A stretch of DNA of 64,000 bases from Saprospiraceae bacterium (GCA_016787575.1 JAEUUO010000020.1:124001-188000), one strand, 5' to 3'; shown: positions 28,229 to 37,915, numbered from the stretch's first letter. The notes: generated by a model from the sequence alone, not told the origin. Numbers and translations are program-made.

Positions 28229-29146
28229 TTGAGACTTGACAAAAAACCATTAAAGGAATATATAAGCAATCTTGGATTTTTCCATGTAGGCTTTGCTCGT
28301 ACCAGATATCTGGAAGAAGAATCTGAAAGACTTGAAAACTGGTTGAATCAATCTTATCATGGCGAGATGAGTTATCTGGAACGCTATTTCGATTTTCGAT
28401 TGGATCCTCAAAAATTAATGCCGGGCTGTAAAACAATCCTTGTGCTGGCTATGAACTATTTTCAAGAACCAAGGCCATTGAATGAAAATCAAAGTAAAAT
28501 TTCCATCTATGCCTTAGGCAAGGATTATCATAAGGTCATTCGTTCAAAAACCAAAGAAATCATTCGATGGATGCGCACAAACTACGGTGAAATTTCGGCC
28601 AGGGCATTTGTAGATTCCGGACCGGTATTAGAAAGAGTGTGGGCAAAAGAATCTGGAATAAGCTGGACCGGAAAAAACACTTTATCTATTAATCCTAAAA
28701 CAGGCTCTTATTTTTTTTTAACTTGTATATTGACGGATCTTGAATTCGAAGCCGATATTCCAATCAAAGATTATTGCGGAACTTGTAAAAAATGCATCGA
28801 TGCATGTCCTACTCAAGCTATTCATCCAGATGGATTCTTACTGGATGCATCTAAATGTATTTCTTATTTGACCATTGAATTGAAATCAAATATTCCGGAG
28901 GAATTTAAAGGTAAAATGGACAACTGGATTTTTGGTTGCGATGTCTGTCAGGATGTTTGTCCTTGGAATCGCTTCTCCAAACAAACAAATGTACATGAAC
29001 TGCAACTCTTTGATTCCCTTAAGCAGCTTACAGACCAGGAGTTTATAGATATGAGCCAAGACACTTTTAACAAAGTATTCAGTCAATCCGCAATCAAGCG
29101 TACCGGACTTACCGGCATGCAAAGGAATATCCGATTTAATCAATAG
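28229..29146 (+). CDS. queG: Epoxyqueuosine reductase
   Basis: 305 residues from a TTG start; no ATG fits upstream, where the frame enters the terminator. The cobalamin-dependent enzyme reduces epoxyqueuosine to queuosine in tRNA. The catalytic aspartate is Asp129 in RAFVDSGPVLER. Two 4Fe-4S sites are complete: CGTCKKCIDACP (Cys183, 186, 189, 193) and Cys210, 237, 240 and 244 in FGCDVCQDVCPWN. It lacks the C-terminal HEAT-like extension of longer homologues, as is common. Confidence 0.95.
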   Translation: MRLDKKPLKEYISNLGFFHVGFARTRYLEEESERLENWLNQSYHGEMSYLERYFDFRLDPQKLMPGCKTILVLAMNYFQEPRPLNENQSKISIYALGKDYHKVIRSKTKEIIRWMRTNYGEISARAFVDSGPVLERVWAKESGISWTGKNTLSINPKTGSYFFLTCILTDLEFEADIPIKDYCGTCKKCIDACPTQAIHPDGFLLDASKCISYLTIELKSNIPEEFKGKMDNWIFGCDVCQDVCPWNRFSKQTNVHELQLFDSLKQLTDQEFIDMSQDTFNKVFSQSAIKRTGLTGMQRNIRFNQ

Positions 29147-29525
29147 CCTTTGTTTTAGCCTACCAACAATCAACTTCCAACAATCAACTAATTAATTTCT
29201 CGCAAAGGCGCAAAGAAGCAAAGACAGCCTATCAACAATCAACTACCAACAATCAACTACTAACAATCAACTAATTAATTTCTCGCAAAGGCGCAAAGAA
29301 GCAAAGACAGCCTACCAACAATCAACTACCAACTATCAACCTATTATGGAACCTTTCTTAGATTTTTATTGTTTATATACAAATTATCTCTGTAGATAAA
29401 CCTCGTCACAAGCTTGAATTACAGATAGTTCTATTTTGTAATATTTGTTTTTAACATAAGCCTGGTCAATTCGTTTTGATATTTAACCAAGCTTTACTAT
29501 TTTTAAACTGTTTTAAACCAGAGAA
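29147..29525. repeat. Intergenic repeat region with two identical 51-base units
   Basis: Identical 51-base copies lie at 29181-29231 and 29264-29314, offset 83 bases. Each contains TTTCTCGCAAAGGCGCAAAG. Between and around them are 14-base repeats (CAATCAACTACCAA and variants), twice the 7-base period seen in other gaps. No gene is seen in this stretch. Confidence 0.9.
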
Positions 29526-31499
29526 ATGAGACGTAGCAATTCATGGAATTGGGTTTTTCTGCCTTTATTGTGCATCGTTTGTTCTTTTATTTACCCTAAA
29601 AGTCCGACAACACTAACGGTCGATTGTCCGGCTCCGATTACCTTAATAGAAGGTTCTAAATATGATACCACCGTCACTGGTGTGCCTAAAGTGACTCAAA
29701 ATACGGGAGGTGCTATTACCATTTCGTATTTAGAAGTTTATCAAAAAGGGGATTGTCACAATCGCGCCGATTTGGTAAGTCGCATATTCACAATTACAAA
29801 TGCCATGGGTGAGCAAGTTCGTTGCAACCAATACATCACCATTAAACACTTAGGTGTTGAAGATATTTACATGCCTTCGGATACAACTATGGATTATCCG
29901 GATAGCTTAAATTCATTTCAGAAAAAATTACTACAACTTCCAAGTAGTTTAGGTTCAGTAAAAATTACCTATTTCGATACGCGTATTTCTCAAAACTGCA
30001 ACATCCCCGTAAGAATCAGAAGACAATGGAATTTAGAAGATGTTTGTAACGGTCAAATTAGAAGTGGAACTACATTTATAAATGTGCATAAATATTTTAA
30101 CAGTTTCAAGCAATTCAATCAGCAAAGTGATGTTGTTTGTGCAGAGGAAGGATTTATTTCCTTATCGCCAGTAGGTGAGTTTCTTCCTTATAAATACAAA
30201 TGGAGTACTGGTGATAGTCTTCCTTCCATCAACAATAAAGCTGCAGGTGCATATACCGTAACAATTACTGATCGGTTTGGGTGTTCTGGTAATTTTGTAT
30301 ACAATTTACTATCTATGTCACAACGCGCAGACATCGGTGGAAAAATTACCACGGATGATGGAATCCGTGTCATTCCGGATTCTTTGATTTTTGAAAATGA
30401 AAGCCTGATATCCAAATATTGCATTTCACAACAAAGTGGCATCCATTATGGATTTACATTAAAAACTCGCAAGACTGGAACGTACAATTACCGTTTTGTA
30501 AAAAATACAGGCGCACGTGAAGCCATTTCCACAAAAGACATTGTATTAATTCAAAGGCATATATTAGGTTTGGCAAAGTTTACCGATACCTTGCAATACA
30601 TTGCTGCTGATGTCAATTACAATTTTAATATAACCGCTTCAGATATTACAGAATTGAGACGATTGATATTGGGGGTCAAAGAAAATTTTAGCATTGTCAA
30701 ACCCTGGTATTTTTTACGAAGCGATTGGAGAAGTGTTGCAAAACCCAACAGACCGATATCTGAAATTGAATTTAAGGGAATTACGGTTCCTAACTTACCC
30801 CTAACCAATGTAAATGTCTTTGCACTTAAAATGGGAGATATCGATTTAAGTTACAATGGATTGCAATCTAAAGAATTGGAATCAAGAAAGCAATCAGAGG
30901 AAGTTTATCTCGAGATTAAAAAACCCATTGTTGAAAACGAACTTTACTGGGTACCAGTTTATTTGAAATCAAAAACCGGAGTATTGGGAGTTCAATTTGA
31001 ATTAGACCTTAAACAACAGTCAAAGATCCTCATAAAAAACATACAGCTGAATGAATCTTCATTCAACATCCATGAAAATAAACTTCGTGTCAGTTGGAGT
31101 CAAGGAGCTGTTTTAAAATGGAATCCCGAGCAGCCTTTGTTTTACATAGCAACTGAAGACCAACGCCGGCTGGAACTCAATATGGATTTTGAAGCAGAAT
31201 GGTACGATCAGGAACTTTCAACGTTTCAATTGCCTTTGAGAATCCAGCAAGCAATAACTAATTCCAGTACAGCTTTTTTTATTAGTCCCAATCCAGCTAA
31301 AGATCGCCTGCAAATTCATTTTGATGAAAATAATTGCGAATTAAAGTTATATGACCTGTTTGGAAAACTGTTACGCAATCAGTTTATAAGTTCTGGCGAA
31401 ACAATTGATGTAAGTAACTTGTCTTCTGGAATGTATTTGATCAATTGCAGGGGAAATTCAAAAAATCTTGGTACGGAGCTTCTGCTAATTAAACAGTAG
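29526..31499 (+). CDS. Secreted T9SS protein with dockerin-like segment
   Basis: 657 residues with an N-terminal signal or membrane helix (about 8-24). It contains an SprB-like beta repeat (YKWSTGDSLPSINNKAAGAY, about 222-241). A dockerin-type-I-like pair of helices with calcium-loop spacing follows: STKDIVLIQRHILGL, then AADVNYNFNITASDITELRR (about 336-385). The C terminus is a T9SS type A domain (ISPNPAKDRLQIHF, then LFGKLLRNQF and SSGMYLINC). Likely surface-exposed; no enzyme motif. Confidence 0.85.
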   Translation: MRRSNSWNWVFLPLLCIVCSFIYPKSPTTLTVDCPAPITLIEGSKYDTTVTGVPKVTQNTGGAITISYLEVYQKGDCHNRADLVSRIFTITNAMGEQVRCNQYITIKHLGVEDIYMPSDTTMDYPDSLNSFQKKLLQLPSSLGSVKITYFDTRISQNCNIPVRIRRQWNLEDVCNGQIRSGTTFINVHKYFNSFKQFNQQSDVVCAEEGFISLSPVGEFLPYKYKWSTGDSLPSINNKAAGAYTVTITDRFGCSGNFVYNLLSMSQRADIGGKITTDDGIRVIPDSLIFENESLISKYCISQQSGIHYGFTLKTRKTGTYNYRFVKNTGAREAISTKDIVLIQRHILGLAKFTDTLQYIAADVNYNFNITASDITELRRLILGVKENFSIVKPWYFLRSDWRSVAKPNRPISEIEFKGITVPNLPLTNVNVFALKMGDIDLSYNGLQSKELESRKQSEEVYLEIKKPIVENELYWVPVYLKSKTGVLGVQFELDLKQQSKILIKNIQLNESSFNIHENKLRVSWSQGAVLKWNPEQPLFYIATEDQRRLELNMDFEAEWYDQELSTFQLPLRIQQAITNSSTAFFISPNPAKDRLQIHFDENNCELKLYDLFGKLLRNQFISSGETIDVSNLSSGMYLINCRGNSKNLGTELLLIKQ

Positions 31500-31513
31500 T
31501 TTAATCCTAAATT

Positions 31514-32215
31514 ATGAATGTTGTAATTACAGGATCCAGTAAGGGTTTGGGCAGGGCCATTGCAACTGCGCTAGCCGCAAAATCATTCAATCTGTTTATA
31601 CATTCAAGATCAGAGACGGATTTGGAATTAGTCAGAAAGGAATTAATTGAAATTAATCCAAATATCAAAGTTTATTATTTCGCATGCGATATTTCTAAAA
31701 AAATGCAGGTGGATGCATTGATAAAATCAATCCTATCGGTATTTCGGGAAGTCGATGTTTTAATCAACAATGCAGGAATTTACCTGGGAGGTTCATTATT
31801 GGAAGAACCGGATGAGCAATTGAATTATTTATTGGATTGCAATTTAATGAGCGCATATCATTTAACCCGGGGGCTCTTACCAAACATGCTGCGAAAAAAG
31901 CAAGGGCACATTATCAATATGTGTTCCATTGCAAGTCTGGATGCCTATCCAGGAGGAAGTTCTTATTCGATCAGTAAATTTGCTTTGTTGGGATTCAGTA
32001 AAGCTTTGCGTTTGGAATTAAAAGATAGCGGCATTCGTGTTAGTTCAATATTGCCGGGAGCTGCCTGGTCCGATTCCTGGAAAGGCGTTGATTTGCCTGA
32101 AGACCGATTGATGCAGGCCGATGATGTTGCCAAAGCAGTTGTGTGTGCAATTGAAATGAGTCCATCTGCTGTTCTTGAAGAAATCATTCTACGTCCGCAG
32201 AAAGGAGATTTATAA
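31514..32215 (+). CDS. Short-chain dehydrogenase/reductase (SDR)
   Basis: 233 residues, classical SDR. Cofactor loop TGSSKGLGRAIATAL (about 6-20), NNAG motif (LINNAGIYLGG), catalytic Ser and YxxxK in MCSIASLDAYPGGSSYSISK. The pattern TGSSKGLGRAI suggests NADP(H) use. Substrate is not deducible; 3-oxoacyl or sugar-type ketoreductases look alike. It is followed after 13 bases by the deiodinase-like gene, so the two may be co-transcribed. Confidence 0.88.
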   Translation: MNVVITGSSKGLGRAIATALAAKSFNLFIHSRSETDLELVRKELIEINPNIKVYYFACDISKKMQVDALIKSILSVFREVDVLINNAGIYLGGSLLEEPDEQLNYLLDCNLMSAYHLTRGLLPNMLRKKQGHIINMCSIASLDAYPGGSSYSISKFALLGFSKALRLELKDSGIRVSSILPGAAWSDSWKGVDLPEDRLMQADDVAKAVVCAIEMSPSAVLEEIILRPQKGDL

Positions 32216-32228
32216 ATTAATACATTAT

Positions 32229-32891
32229 ATGACAATTCCAAACTTTGTCAGATACCAACCGCTTTTGTTTGCTGAGCAAAAAATGTTTGCTCGGATTGAT
32301 GAATTTTATAGCCTCATGGACCATAGGCGTACCGTTCGTGATTTTTCAAACAGAATGGTTGACCGGCAACTTATTGATCAAATAATAAGAATTGCAAGTA
32401 CAGCTCCATCGGGCGCGCACAAACAGCCTTGGACCTTTTGTATTGTTAGCAATCCCGAGATTAAAAAACAGATTCGGGAAGCCGCAGAAAAAGAAGAATA
32501 CGAAAATTATCATGGGAGAATGCCTCAAGAATGGTTGGATGATTTGGCTCCTTTAGGCACAGACTGGCAAAAACCATTTTTAGAAACCGCTCCTTACCTC
32601 ATCGTTGTTTTTAAAAAATCTTATGATCTTGTAAATGGCCAAAAGCGGAAAAATTATTATGTACAGGAATCTGTTGGCTTGGCTTGTGGTTTTTTAATTG
32701 CCGCAATTCATTATGCAGGTTTGGTTTGTCTTACACATACGCCCAGCCCGATGAATTTTTTACAAGAAATATTAAAACGTCCTGAAAACGAAAAGCCTTA
32801 TTTATTAATTCCACTGGGCTTTGCTCCAGATACTGTAAGTGTACCGGCTTTAAATCGAAAAACTTTGGATGAAATTGCTGTTTACTATTAA
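32229..32891 (+). CDS. Iodotyrosine-deiodinase-like flavoprotein (nitroreductase superfamily)
   Basis: 220 residues from the ATG at 32229; an earlier in-frame codon would overlap the SDR gene. FMN-binding segments are DHRRTVRDFS and STAPSGAHKQPWTF. The pattern matches iodotyrosine deiodinase (IYD) along its length, including the active-site lid: Glu90, Tyr94 and Lys115 sit at the spacing of the Glu-Tyr-Lys triad that grips the halotyrosine zwitterion in human IYD. Bacterial homologues, including one from Haliscomenobacter hydrossis, are known to dehalogenate iodotyrosine. Real substrate here unproven. Confidence 0.85.
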   Translation: MTIPNFVRYQPLLFAEQKMFARIDEFYSLMDHRRTVRDFSNRMVDRQLIDQIIRIASTAPSGAHKQPWTFCIVSNPEIKKQIREAAEKEEYENYHGRMPQEWLDDLAPLGTDWQKPFLETAPYLIVVFKKSYDLVNGQKRKNYYVQESVGLACGFLIAAIHYAGLVCLTHTPSPMNFLQEILKRPENEKPYLLIPLGFAPDTVSVPALNRKTLDEIAVYY

Positions 32892-32929
32892 AGGATGTTT
32901 GATATTTCCTTTTAATTTAAAAGTACTTC

Positions 32930-33841
32930 GTGCAGCATTTATTAAACGTAGATTTAAAATATTCATTTAAAGGGCATAGAGGAGCCGTTTATACTCTGTG
33001 TAAAGATTTGAATGCAGTGGATCTCTTGAGCGCAGGTAGCGATGGAATGATTATACGATGGCAACCGAATCTCAGTCAAGATGGAATTTCAATTGCCAGT
33101 ATTCCGGATAAGATTTTTTGTTTGTTAAGTTCACAAAAACAATCAACTTTATATGCCGGTACGCTGTCAGGAGATTTATTCTGCATACAAATTGATGGAA
33201 GCAAGCAGGTCAGGCGCTTTAGATTTCATTCAAATTCAATTTACAGATTGGCGCTTTGGAAAGATCATTTAATATCAATTGCCGCAGATGGCATTATTTC
33301 GCTTTGGAATGTAGAAGCAGGACAATGGATGCATCATTTACAACTGAGTTCATCAAAATTGCGAAGCATGTCAATTGATGAATTGGCTGATTGCATTTAT
33401 GTGGGTGATGGGAATGGCAATTTGTTTGTTTTAAGCTTACCAGATTTTCAGGTGATCGATAAGCGGCATTCTGTTCATGATAAGACCGTATTTTCATTGC
33501 TTAGCATGGAGTCGGATAAAATGCTCTTGTCGGGAGGCATTGATGCGCGTTTAAAGTTATGGAAGCCTGGTTTTGAAATGATTAATGAACTCAAAGCACA
33601 TTGGTTTGCTGTTAATGACATTGTTTCTTTGGAAGGAACTAATTATATTGCCACAGCCAGCAGAGATAAAAGCATTCGAATATGGCAAAAGCAGTCCATG
33701 GACTTGGTGAAAGAAATTTCACGACCTAAATTTGCCGCCCATTCCCACAGCGTAAACAGTTTGTGTTGGATTAAGGAATCTCAGATTCTATTTTCAGCAG
33801 GAGACGATGGAATGATTTATGGTTGGCACATTACATATTAA
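32930..33841 (+). CDS. WD40 repeat protein
   Basis: 303 residues from a GTG start, consistent with the first repeat beginning at once (KGHRGAVYTLCKD). Seven WD40-type blades can be traced, e.g. LLSAGSDGMIIRW, LISIAADGIISLW, LLSGGIDARLKLW, IATASRDKSIRIW and LFSAGDDGMIYGW, which would close one propeller. No signal peptide, so cytoplasmic. Such propellers are binding platforms. Its stop lies one base before the dcd start, implying co-translation. Confidence 0.9.
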   Translation: MQHLLNVDLKYSFKGHRGAVYTLCKDLNAVDLLSAGSDGMIIRWQPNLSQDGISIASIPDKIFCLLSSQKQSTLYAGTLSGDLFCIQIDGSKQVRRFRFHSNSIYRLALWKDHLISIAADGIISLWNVEAGQWMHHLQLSSSKLRSMSIDELADCIYVGDGNGNLFVLSLPDFQVIDKRHSVHDKTVFSLLSMESDKMLLSGGIDARLKLWKPGFEMINELKAHWFAVNDIVSLEGTNYIATASRDKSIRIWQKQSMDLVKEISRPKFAAHSHSVNSLCWIKESQILFSAGDDGMIYGWHITY

Positions 33842-33842
33842 A

Positions 33843-34379
33843 ATGATATTAAGCGATAAAAAAATTTTAGAGGCAATAACACAAGGAAATATTGTCATTG
33901 AGCCGTACGATGTAGCTTGCTTAGGCACAAATTCTTACGATGTTCACTTGGGTAAAACCTTGGCTGTTTATAAGGAACGTATGTTAGATGCAAAAAAGCA
34001 CAATACGATTGAGTACATTGAAATTCCTGAAGAAGGTTATGTCATCCAGCCGGGCATGCTCTATTTGGGAGTAACCGAAGAATATACGGAGACACATCAC
34101 GCCGTTCCATTCTTGGAAGGAAAGTCTAGTGTGGGTCGTTTAGGAATCGATATTCATGCAACTGCAGGAAAAGGAGACGTCGGATTTTGCAATTATTGGA
34201 CTCTGGAGATCAGTTGCGTGCAACCAGTGCGCATTTATGCAGGTATGCCGATAGGGCAATTAATATATTTTAGGGTTGATGGGGATATTGAAAATTTCTA
34301 CAATAAAAAACAAAATGCAAAATATACTGTACGCACCAATAAGCCGGTTGAAAGCATGATGTGGAAAAATAAATTTTAA
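33843..34379 (+). CDS. dcd: dCTP deaminase
   Basis: 178 residues from the ATG at 33843, directly after the WD40 gene. It deaminates dCTP to dUTP, which dUTPase turns into the precursor of dTMP. Family motifs are IEPYDVACLGTNSYDVHLG near the N terminus, the active site FLEGKSSVGRLGIDIHATAG, and GDVGFCNYWTLEISC. Length is normal for the trimeric enzyme. Confidence 0.93.
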   Translation: MILSDKKILEAITQGNIVIEPYDVACLGTNSYDVHLGKTLAVYKERMLDAKKHNTIEYIEIPEEGYVIQPGMLYLGVTEEYTETHHAVPFLEGKSSVGRLGIDIHATAGKGDVGFCNYWTLEISCVQPVRIYAGMPIGQLIYFRVDGDIENFYNKKQNAKYTVRTNKPVESMMWKNKF

Positions 34380-34431
34380 GAGATTTAACCTATACCCTTT
34401 ATTATAATTTGTTCAAGAGGCTATTTTAAAT

Positions 34432-35022
34432 TTACTGACAAGGTTTAACAACAACAAAGAACAATTCATTCCCGGCTCGCGGTGGTATGCTGTTATAACA
34501 CGGCTCCATTTTTTGAATTTCAAAAGTAGATGAAAATAAATTTTGATATTCAGAAATAGTTCCACCAAAAGGTGGACCGTCTTTTTCAAAAATAACATTG
34601 AACAACAATCCGATAACTTTAGCTCCAGGTTTAAGAAGTTTGAAGCAGGCTTTTACGTAATCAGTTCGTAGAGAAGGGTCCAACGCACAAAAAAAAGTTT
34701 GCTCAATTATAAGATCATAAACTTCATCGTGCTTAAAAAAATCTCCATTCCAAATATTAATTTCACTTACATGCTGAAACTTATTTTTTAAAATATCAAC
34801 TGCAAAAGGGGCAATGTCAAGTAAATGAAGGTTTGTAAAACCTAAATCCAAAAGGGCTGCTGCTTCATAAGCATTTCCACATCCCGGGATTAGAATTTTT
34901 GCATTTTTATCCGGATATTGCTTCATGTATTCAATTAAAGCCGGTGAAGCATAACCAACATCCCATCCTGTTTGTCCGTTTTCCCAGCGATCTTGCCAAA
35001 ACGATTGGTCTGTAACAGTCAT
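34432..35022 (-). CDS. TPMT-family S-adenosylmethionine methyltransferase
   Basis: 196 residues. It starts FWQDRWENGQTGWDVGYASP, the N-terminal signature of thiopurine/halide methyltransferases (TPMT, HOL). SAM-binding motif ILIPGCGNAYEAAALLDLGF is followed by LHLLDIAPFAV and the DLIIEQTFFCALDPSLR segment. Family members methylate thiols, thiopurines, arsenicals or halide ions; sequence alone does not separate these. A halide role would fit the deiodinase-like gene 1.6 kb upstream, but that is speculation. Confidence 0.87.
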   Translation of the reverse strand: MTVTDQSFWQDRWENGQTGWDVGYASPALIEYMKQYPDKNAKILIPGCGNAYEAAALLDLGFTNLHLLDIAPFAVDILKNKFQHVSEINIWNGDFFKHDEVYDLIIEQTFFCALDPSLRTDYVKACFKLLKPGAKVIGLLFNVIFEKDGPPFGGTISEYQNLFSSTFEIQKMEPCYNSIPPRAGNELFFVVVKPCQ

Positions 35023-35138
35023 TTTTTAATCTTCTTATTTAATCTTGCAAATTACGTGTATATTGAAAACAATATTACAAGTATTTTATTTATTATTAAA
35101 TTAATGAATCAATGAATTTGTATTCAACTTAAATTAGT

Positions 35139-36416
35139 ATGAATCCTGTTAAATATATCAGCGAAGAAGAAGCAGTACAAATTATTCAATCCAATCAACG
35201 GGTTTATCTGCATGGCAGTGCTGCAACTCCGGTTCGATTGATCAATGCACTTCTAAAACAAAAGGATCGATTGAATAAAGTAGAATTGGTCAGCATTTCA
35301 TTAAAAGAAGTAGATTTAAACGATCCATCGCTGGAAGGTCATTTTTATATGAATTCCTTGTTTGTATCAGAAAGCAATCGAATTGCTGTTAACAGCAATC
35401 GAGGGGATTACATTCCCGTTTTTTTAAGCGAGATTTCTCAATTGTTTGCACGTAACATACTTCCATTGGATGTAGCAATGGTCCATGTGTCTCCTCCTGA
35501 TAAACATGGCTATTGTTCATTAGGCCCTTCTGTTGATATTGCAAGATCTGCCGTTCAAAATGCAAAAAAAGTGATCGCCCAAGTAAATCCCAATATTCCT
35601 AGGGTGCATGGAGATGCATTTGTTGACATCAATCGTTTTGATGCATTGGTTTGGACAGAAGATCCACTACCTGAAGTTCGGTATGATTTAACAGCCAGTG
35701 AAACGGATTTCAAAATTGGCAAATTGGTTGCAGAGATGATCGAGGATGGAGCCACATTGCAATTGGGAATTGGAAATATTCCCAATGCTGTATTGCAAAA
35801 TTTGTCGAACCATAAGAATTTAGGATTGCATACAGAAATGTTTTCTGATGGAGTGATTCCTCTAATTCAAAATGGAATTATAGATAATAGCAAAAAGAAA
35901 ATCATTCATGGTTACAATGTGACATCTTTTATCATGGGTAGCCGAAAATTGTATGATTTTGTTGATGACAATCCAATAATAAAAGCACTGGATATTAATT
36001 ATGTAAATGACCCATACATACTTTCGCAAAATCCAAAAGTAACAGCCATCAATAGCGCTATTGAAATTGATCTTACCGGACAGGTTTGTTCGGATTCTAT
36101 TGGAATGCTTCAGTATTCCGGAATTGGCGGACAAATGGATTTTATCCGCGGAGCTGCACTTTCTGAAGGCGGCAAACCCATCATTGCCTTGCCATCAATA
36201 ACCTCCAAAGGTTTGTCCAGAATTGTTCCTGTTTTAAAAGAAGGAGCAGGGGTTGTGACAACACGCGGCCACATCCATTGGGTTGTAACGGAACATGGAA
36301 TGGTAAATTTATTTGGAATGAATATGGAGCAAAGAGCAAAAGCTCTAATAGCGATCGCAGATCCTAGTCAGAGGGAAAATTTGGAACGATATGCCTACCA
36401 ACGTTTTGGAAAATAA
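35139..36416 (+). CDS. Acetyl-CoA hydrolase/transferase family (4-hydroxybutyrate-type CoA transferase)
   Basis: 425 residues, full length. The catalytic glutamate that carries the CoA ester is Glu233 in LHTEMFSDGVIPL. Preceding motif LQLGIGNIPNAVL and the late GIGGQMDFIRGAALS (oxyanion/CoA region) and THEHG-like VTEHGMVNLFG match family I CoA transferases acting on acetate, propionate or 4-hydroxybutyrate. No partner pathway genes adjoin it, so the acid used is open. Confidence 0.88.
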   Translation: MNPVKYISEEEAVQIIQSNQRVYLHGSAATPVRLINALLKQKDRLNKVELVSISLKEVDLNDPSLEGHFYMNSLFVSESNRIAVNSNRGDYIPVFLSEISQLFARNILPLDVAMVHVSPPDKHGYCSLGPSVDIARSAVQNAKKVIAQVNPNIPRVHGDAFVDINRFDALVWTEDPLPEVRYDLTASETDFKIGKLVAEMIEDGATLQLGIGNIPNAVLQNLSNHKNLGLHTEMFSDGVIPLIQNGIIDNSKKKIIHGYNVTSFIMGSRKLYDFVDDNPIIKALDINYVNDPYILSQNPKVTAINSAIEIDLTGQVCSDSIGMLQYSGIGGQMDFIRGAALSEGGKPIIALPSITSKGLSRIVPVLKEGAGVVTTRGHIHWVVTEHGMVNLFGMNMEQRAKALIAIADPSQRENLERYAYQRFGK

Positions 36417-36880
36417 TTTTCGGCATAGAATGGGATTCATTCAGTATAAACAAATGTTTCTATGAACTGATTTATTAGATATGATTATTTCATTAAGGAA
36501 CATACAATACAACAATTTAGATTTTCCGGCTCTAATTGATAATTATAGTTGTATTCAACTCTTGGATAAGCTTCAATTGAACCAAAAAATATTGCAGAAC
36601 CCCCAAACCCCTTAAAAGGGGCTTCAATTATTTCTTCTCACAATGTGCTTCACCTAAAGTTGGATTCTTAAAATTAAACTAGTTAATAAAATTTTTTAAG
36701 AGACAAACCTTAAAGCTCCTTTCAAGGGGTTTGTGGTTCAGCAGGATTATGATAGTATCTAAGATTGCAATCTGTTTAGGGTAAGAGTAAAATACTGAGG
36801 AAATCAATAACTTTCTAGTAAGTGTCTATAATAGTTGCACATCCTTTATATTTGTTTTTTATTTCTTACTCAAGCTTCAA
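36417..36880. repeat. Intergenic region with an inverted repeat pair
   Basis: 464 bases without a gene. An arm at 36594-36627 (contains AAACCCCTTAAAAGGGGCTT) is matched in reverse complement by 36710-36742 at roughly 85 percent by eye. Each arm holds its own small palindrome. This looks like a mobile intergenic element of a type common in Bacteroidota. Confidence 0.7.
36847..36854 (+). promoter_or_regulatory. Possible -7 box (TATATTTG)
   Basis: Fits TAnnTTTG 26 bases before the start of the SGNH-like gene. The nearest TTG upstream is too close for a normal -33 box, so only half of the promoter is supported. Confidence 0.3.
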
Positions 36881-37915
36881 ATGGACAATCAACTCAAGGC
36901 ATTCCTGTGCTGTCTGCTATTAGTAATTATAGGAATTTTTTCCTGGGAATTTTACCTGCGTAAAAGTGGCTATACCATTTCTTACGATGATGGGAAGGAA
37001 TTTTGGGCGCATCAGCGGCGAAAAATTTATCAGCCTAAAGAAGAAACAACTGTTTTTATAGGCTCTTCCCGCATTAAATACGATTTAGATGCAGAGACCT
37101 GGTTGCAAGAAACCGGTGAAATTCCAATTCAATTAGCCCATGTTGGATCAACGCCTTTGCCAGTTTTACAAGATTTGGCAGATGATATAAATTTTAAAGG
37201 CAAACTTATAATTGATGTAACAGAAAAGTTATTTTTTAGTTTTAGAAGCAATCCCTATAAACGACCAAATGAAGGACTCCAGTATCAAAAAGATGAAACG
37301 TATGCTCAAAAAGCATCTTTTTATATTGATCAAGCATTGCAATCGTACTGGGTTTTTTTAGATAAAGAAAATTTTACACTAAATCCTTTGATTGATAAAC
37401 TGCCAATTCCAAGGAGAAAGGATGTTTTTGTACTCCCTGTTTTTCCAAGGGAGTTTGAACGGATCAATGCCTATCGTCAATCTTTTATGACAGATCGATT
37501 TGCTTCCGACTCTTTGGAGACAAAAGCGGTTCAGGATATATGGAAATTGTACGGTGATATGGCTAAAAAGAAACCGCCTCCTACAGAGCATCAGATTGAT
37601 TCATTGTATGGTATTGTTAAATCTTGTGTAGATAAATTAAAAAGCAGAGGGGTTGACATTTTATTTACCCGAACACCTTCTACGGGAGATGAATTACTTG
37701 AAGAAAAAATGGTATTCCCAAGAGAGAAATTTTGGCAACGAATCCTTGACACCACCCAAACAAAGGGAATGTACTTTGAGGATTATCCGGAATTGACTAC
37801 GCTGCGTTGTCCGGAGTATTCTCATTTGGATTTATCCGGTGCAAAGGTTTATACTAAAAAATTATGTGATGTATTAAAACAAGAGCACGCCTGGAAATTT
37901 AAAAAACAGATTTAA
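36881..37915 (+). CDS. Membrane-anchored SGNH-like protein, partner of MBOAT acyltransferase
   Basis: 344 residues with an N-terminal membrane helix (about 7-25) and an outer domain. The segment VFIGSSRIKYDL (Ser62/63) fits block I of SGNH hydrolases, and PEYSHLDLSGAKVY near 315 fits the closing Asp/His block. The gene ends 42 bases before an MBOAT O-acyltransferase, the same pairing as AlgI with AlgJ/X or DltB with DltD. I infer it moves acyl groups from the membrane enzyme to an extracellular glycan. The catalytic assignment is tentative. Confidence 0.65.
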   Translation: MDNQLKAFLCCLLLVIIGIFSWEFYLRKSGYTISYDDGKEFWAHQRRKIYQPKEETTVFIGSSRIKYDLDAETWLQETGEIPIQLAHVGSTPLPVLQDLADDINFKGKLIIDVTEKLFFSFRSNPYKRPNEGLQYQKDETYAQKASFYIDQALQSYWVFLDKENFTLNPLIDKLPIPRRKDVFVLPVFPREFERINAYRQSFMTDRFASDSLETKAVQDIWKLYGDMAKKKPPPTEHQIDSLYGIVKSCVDKLKSRGVDILFTRTPSTGDELLEEKMVFPREKFWQRILDTTQTKGMYFEDYPELTTLRCPEYSHLDLSGAKVYTKKLCDVLKQEHAWKFKKQI

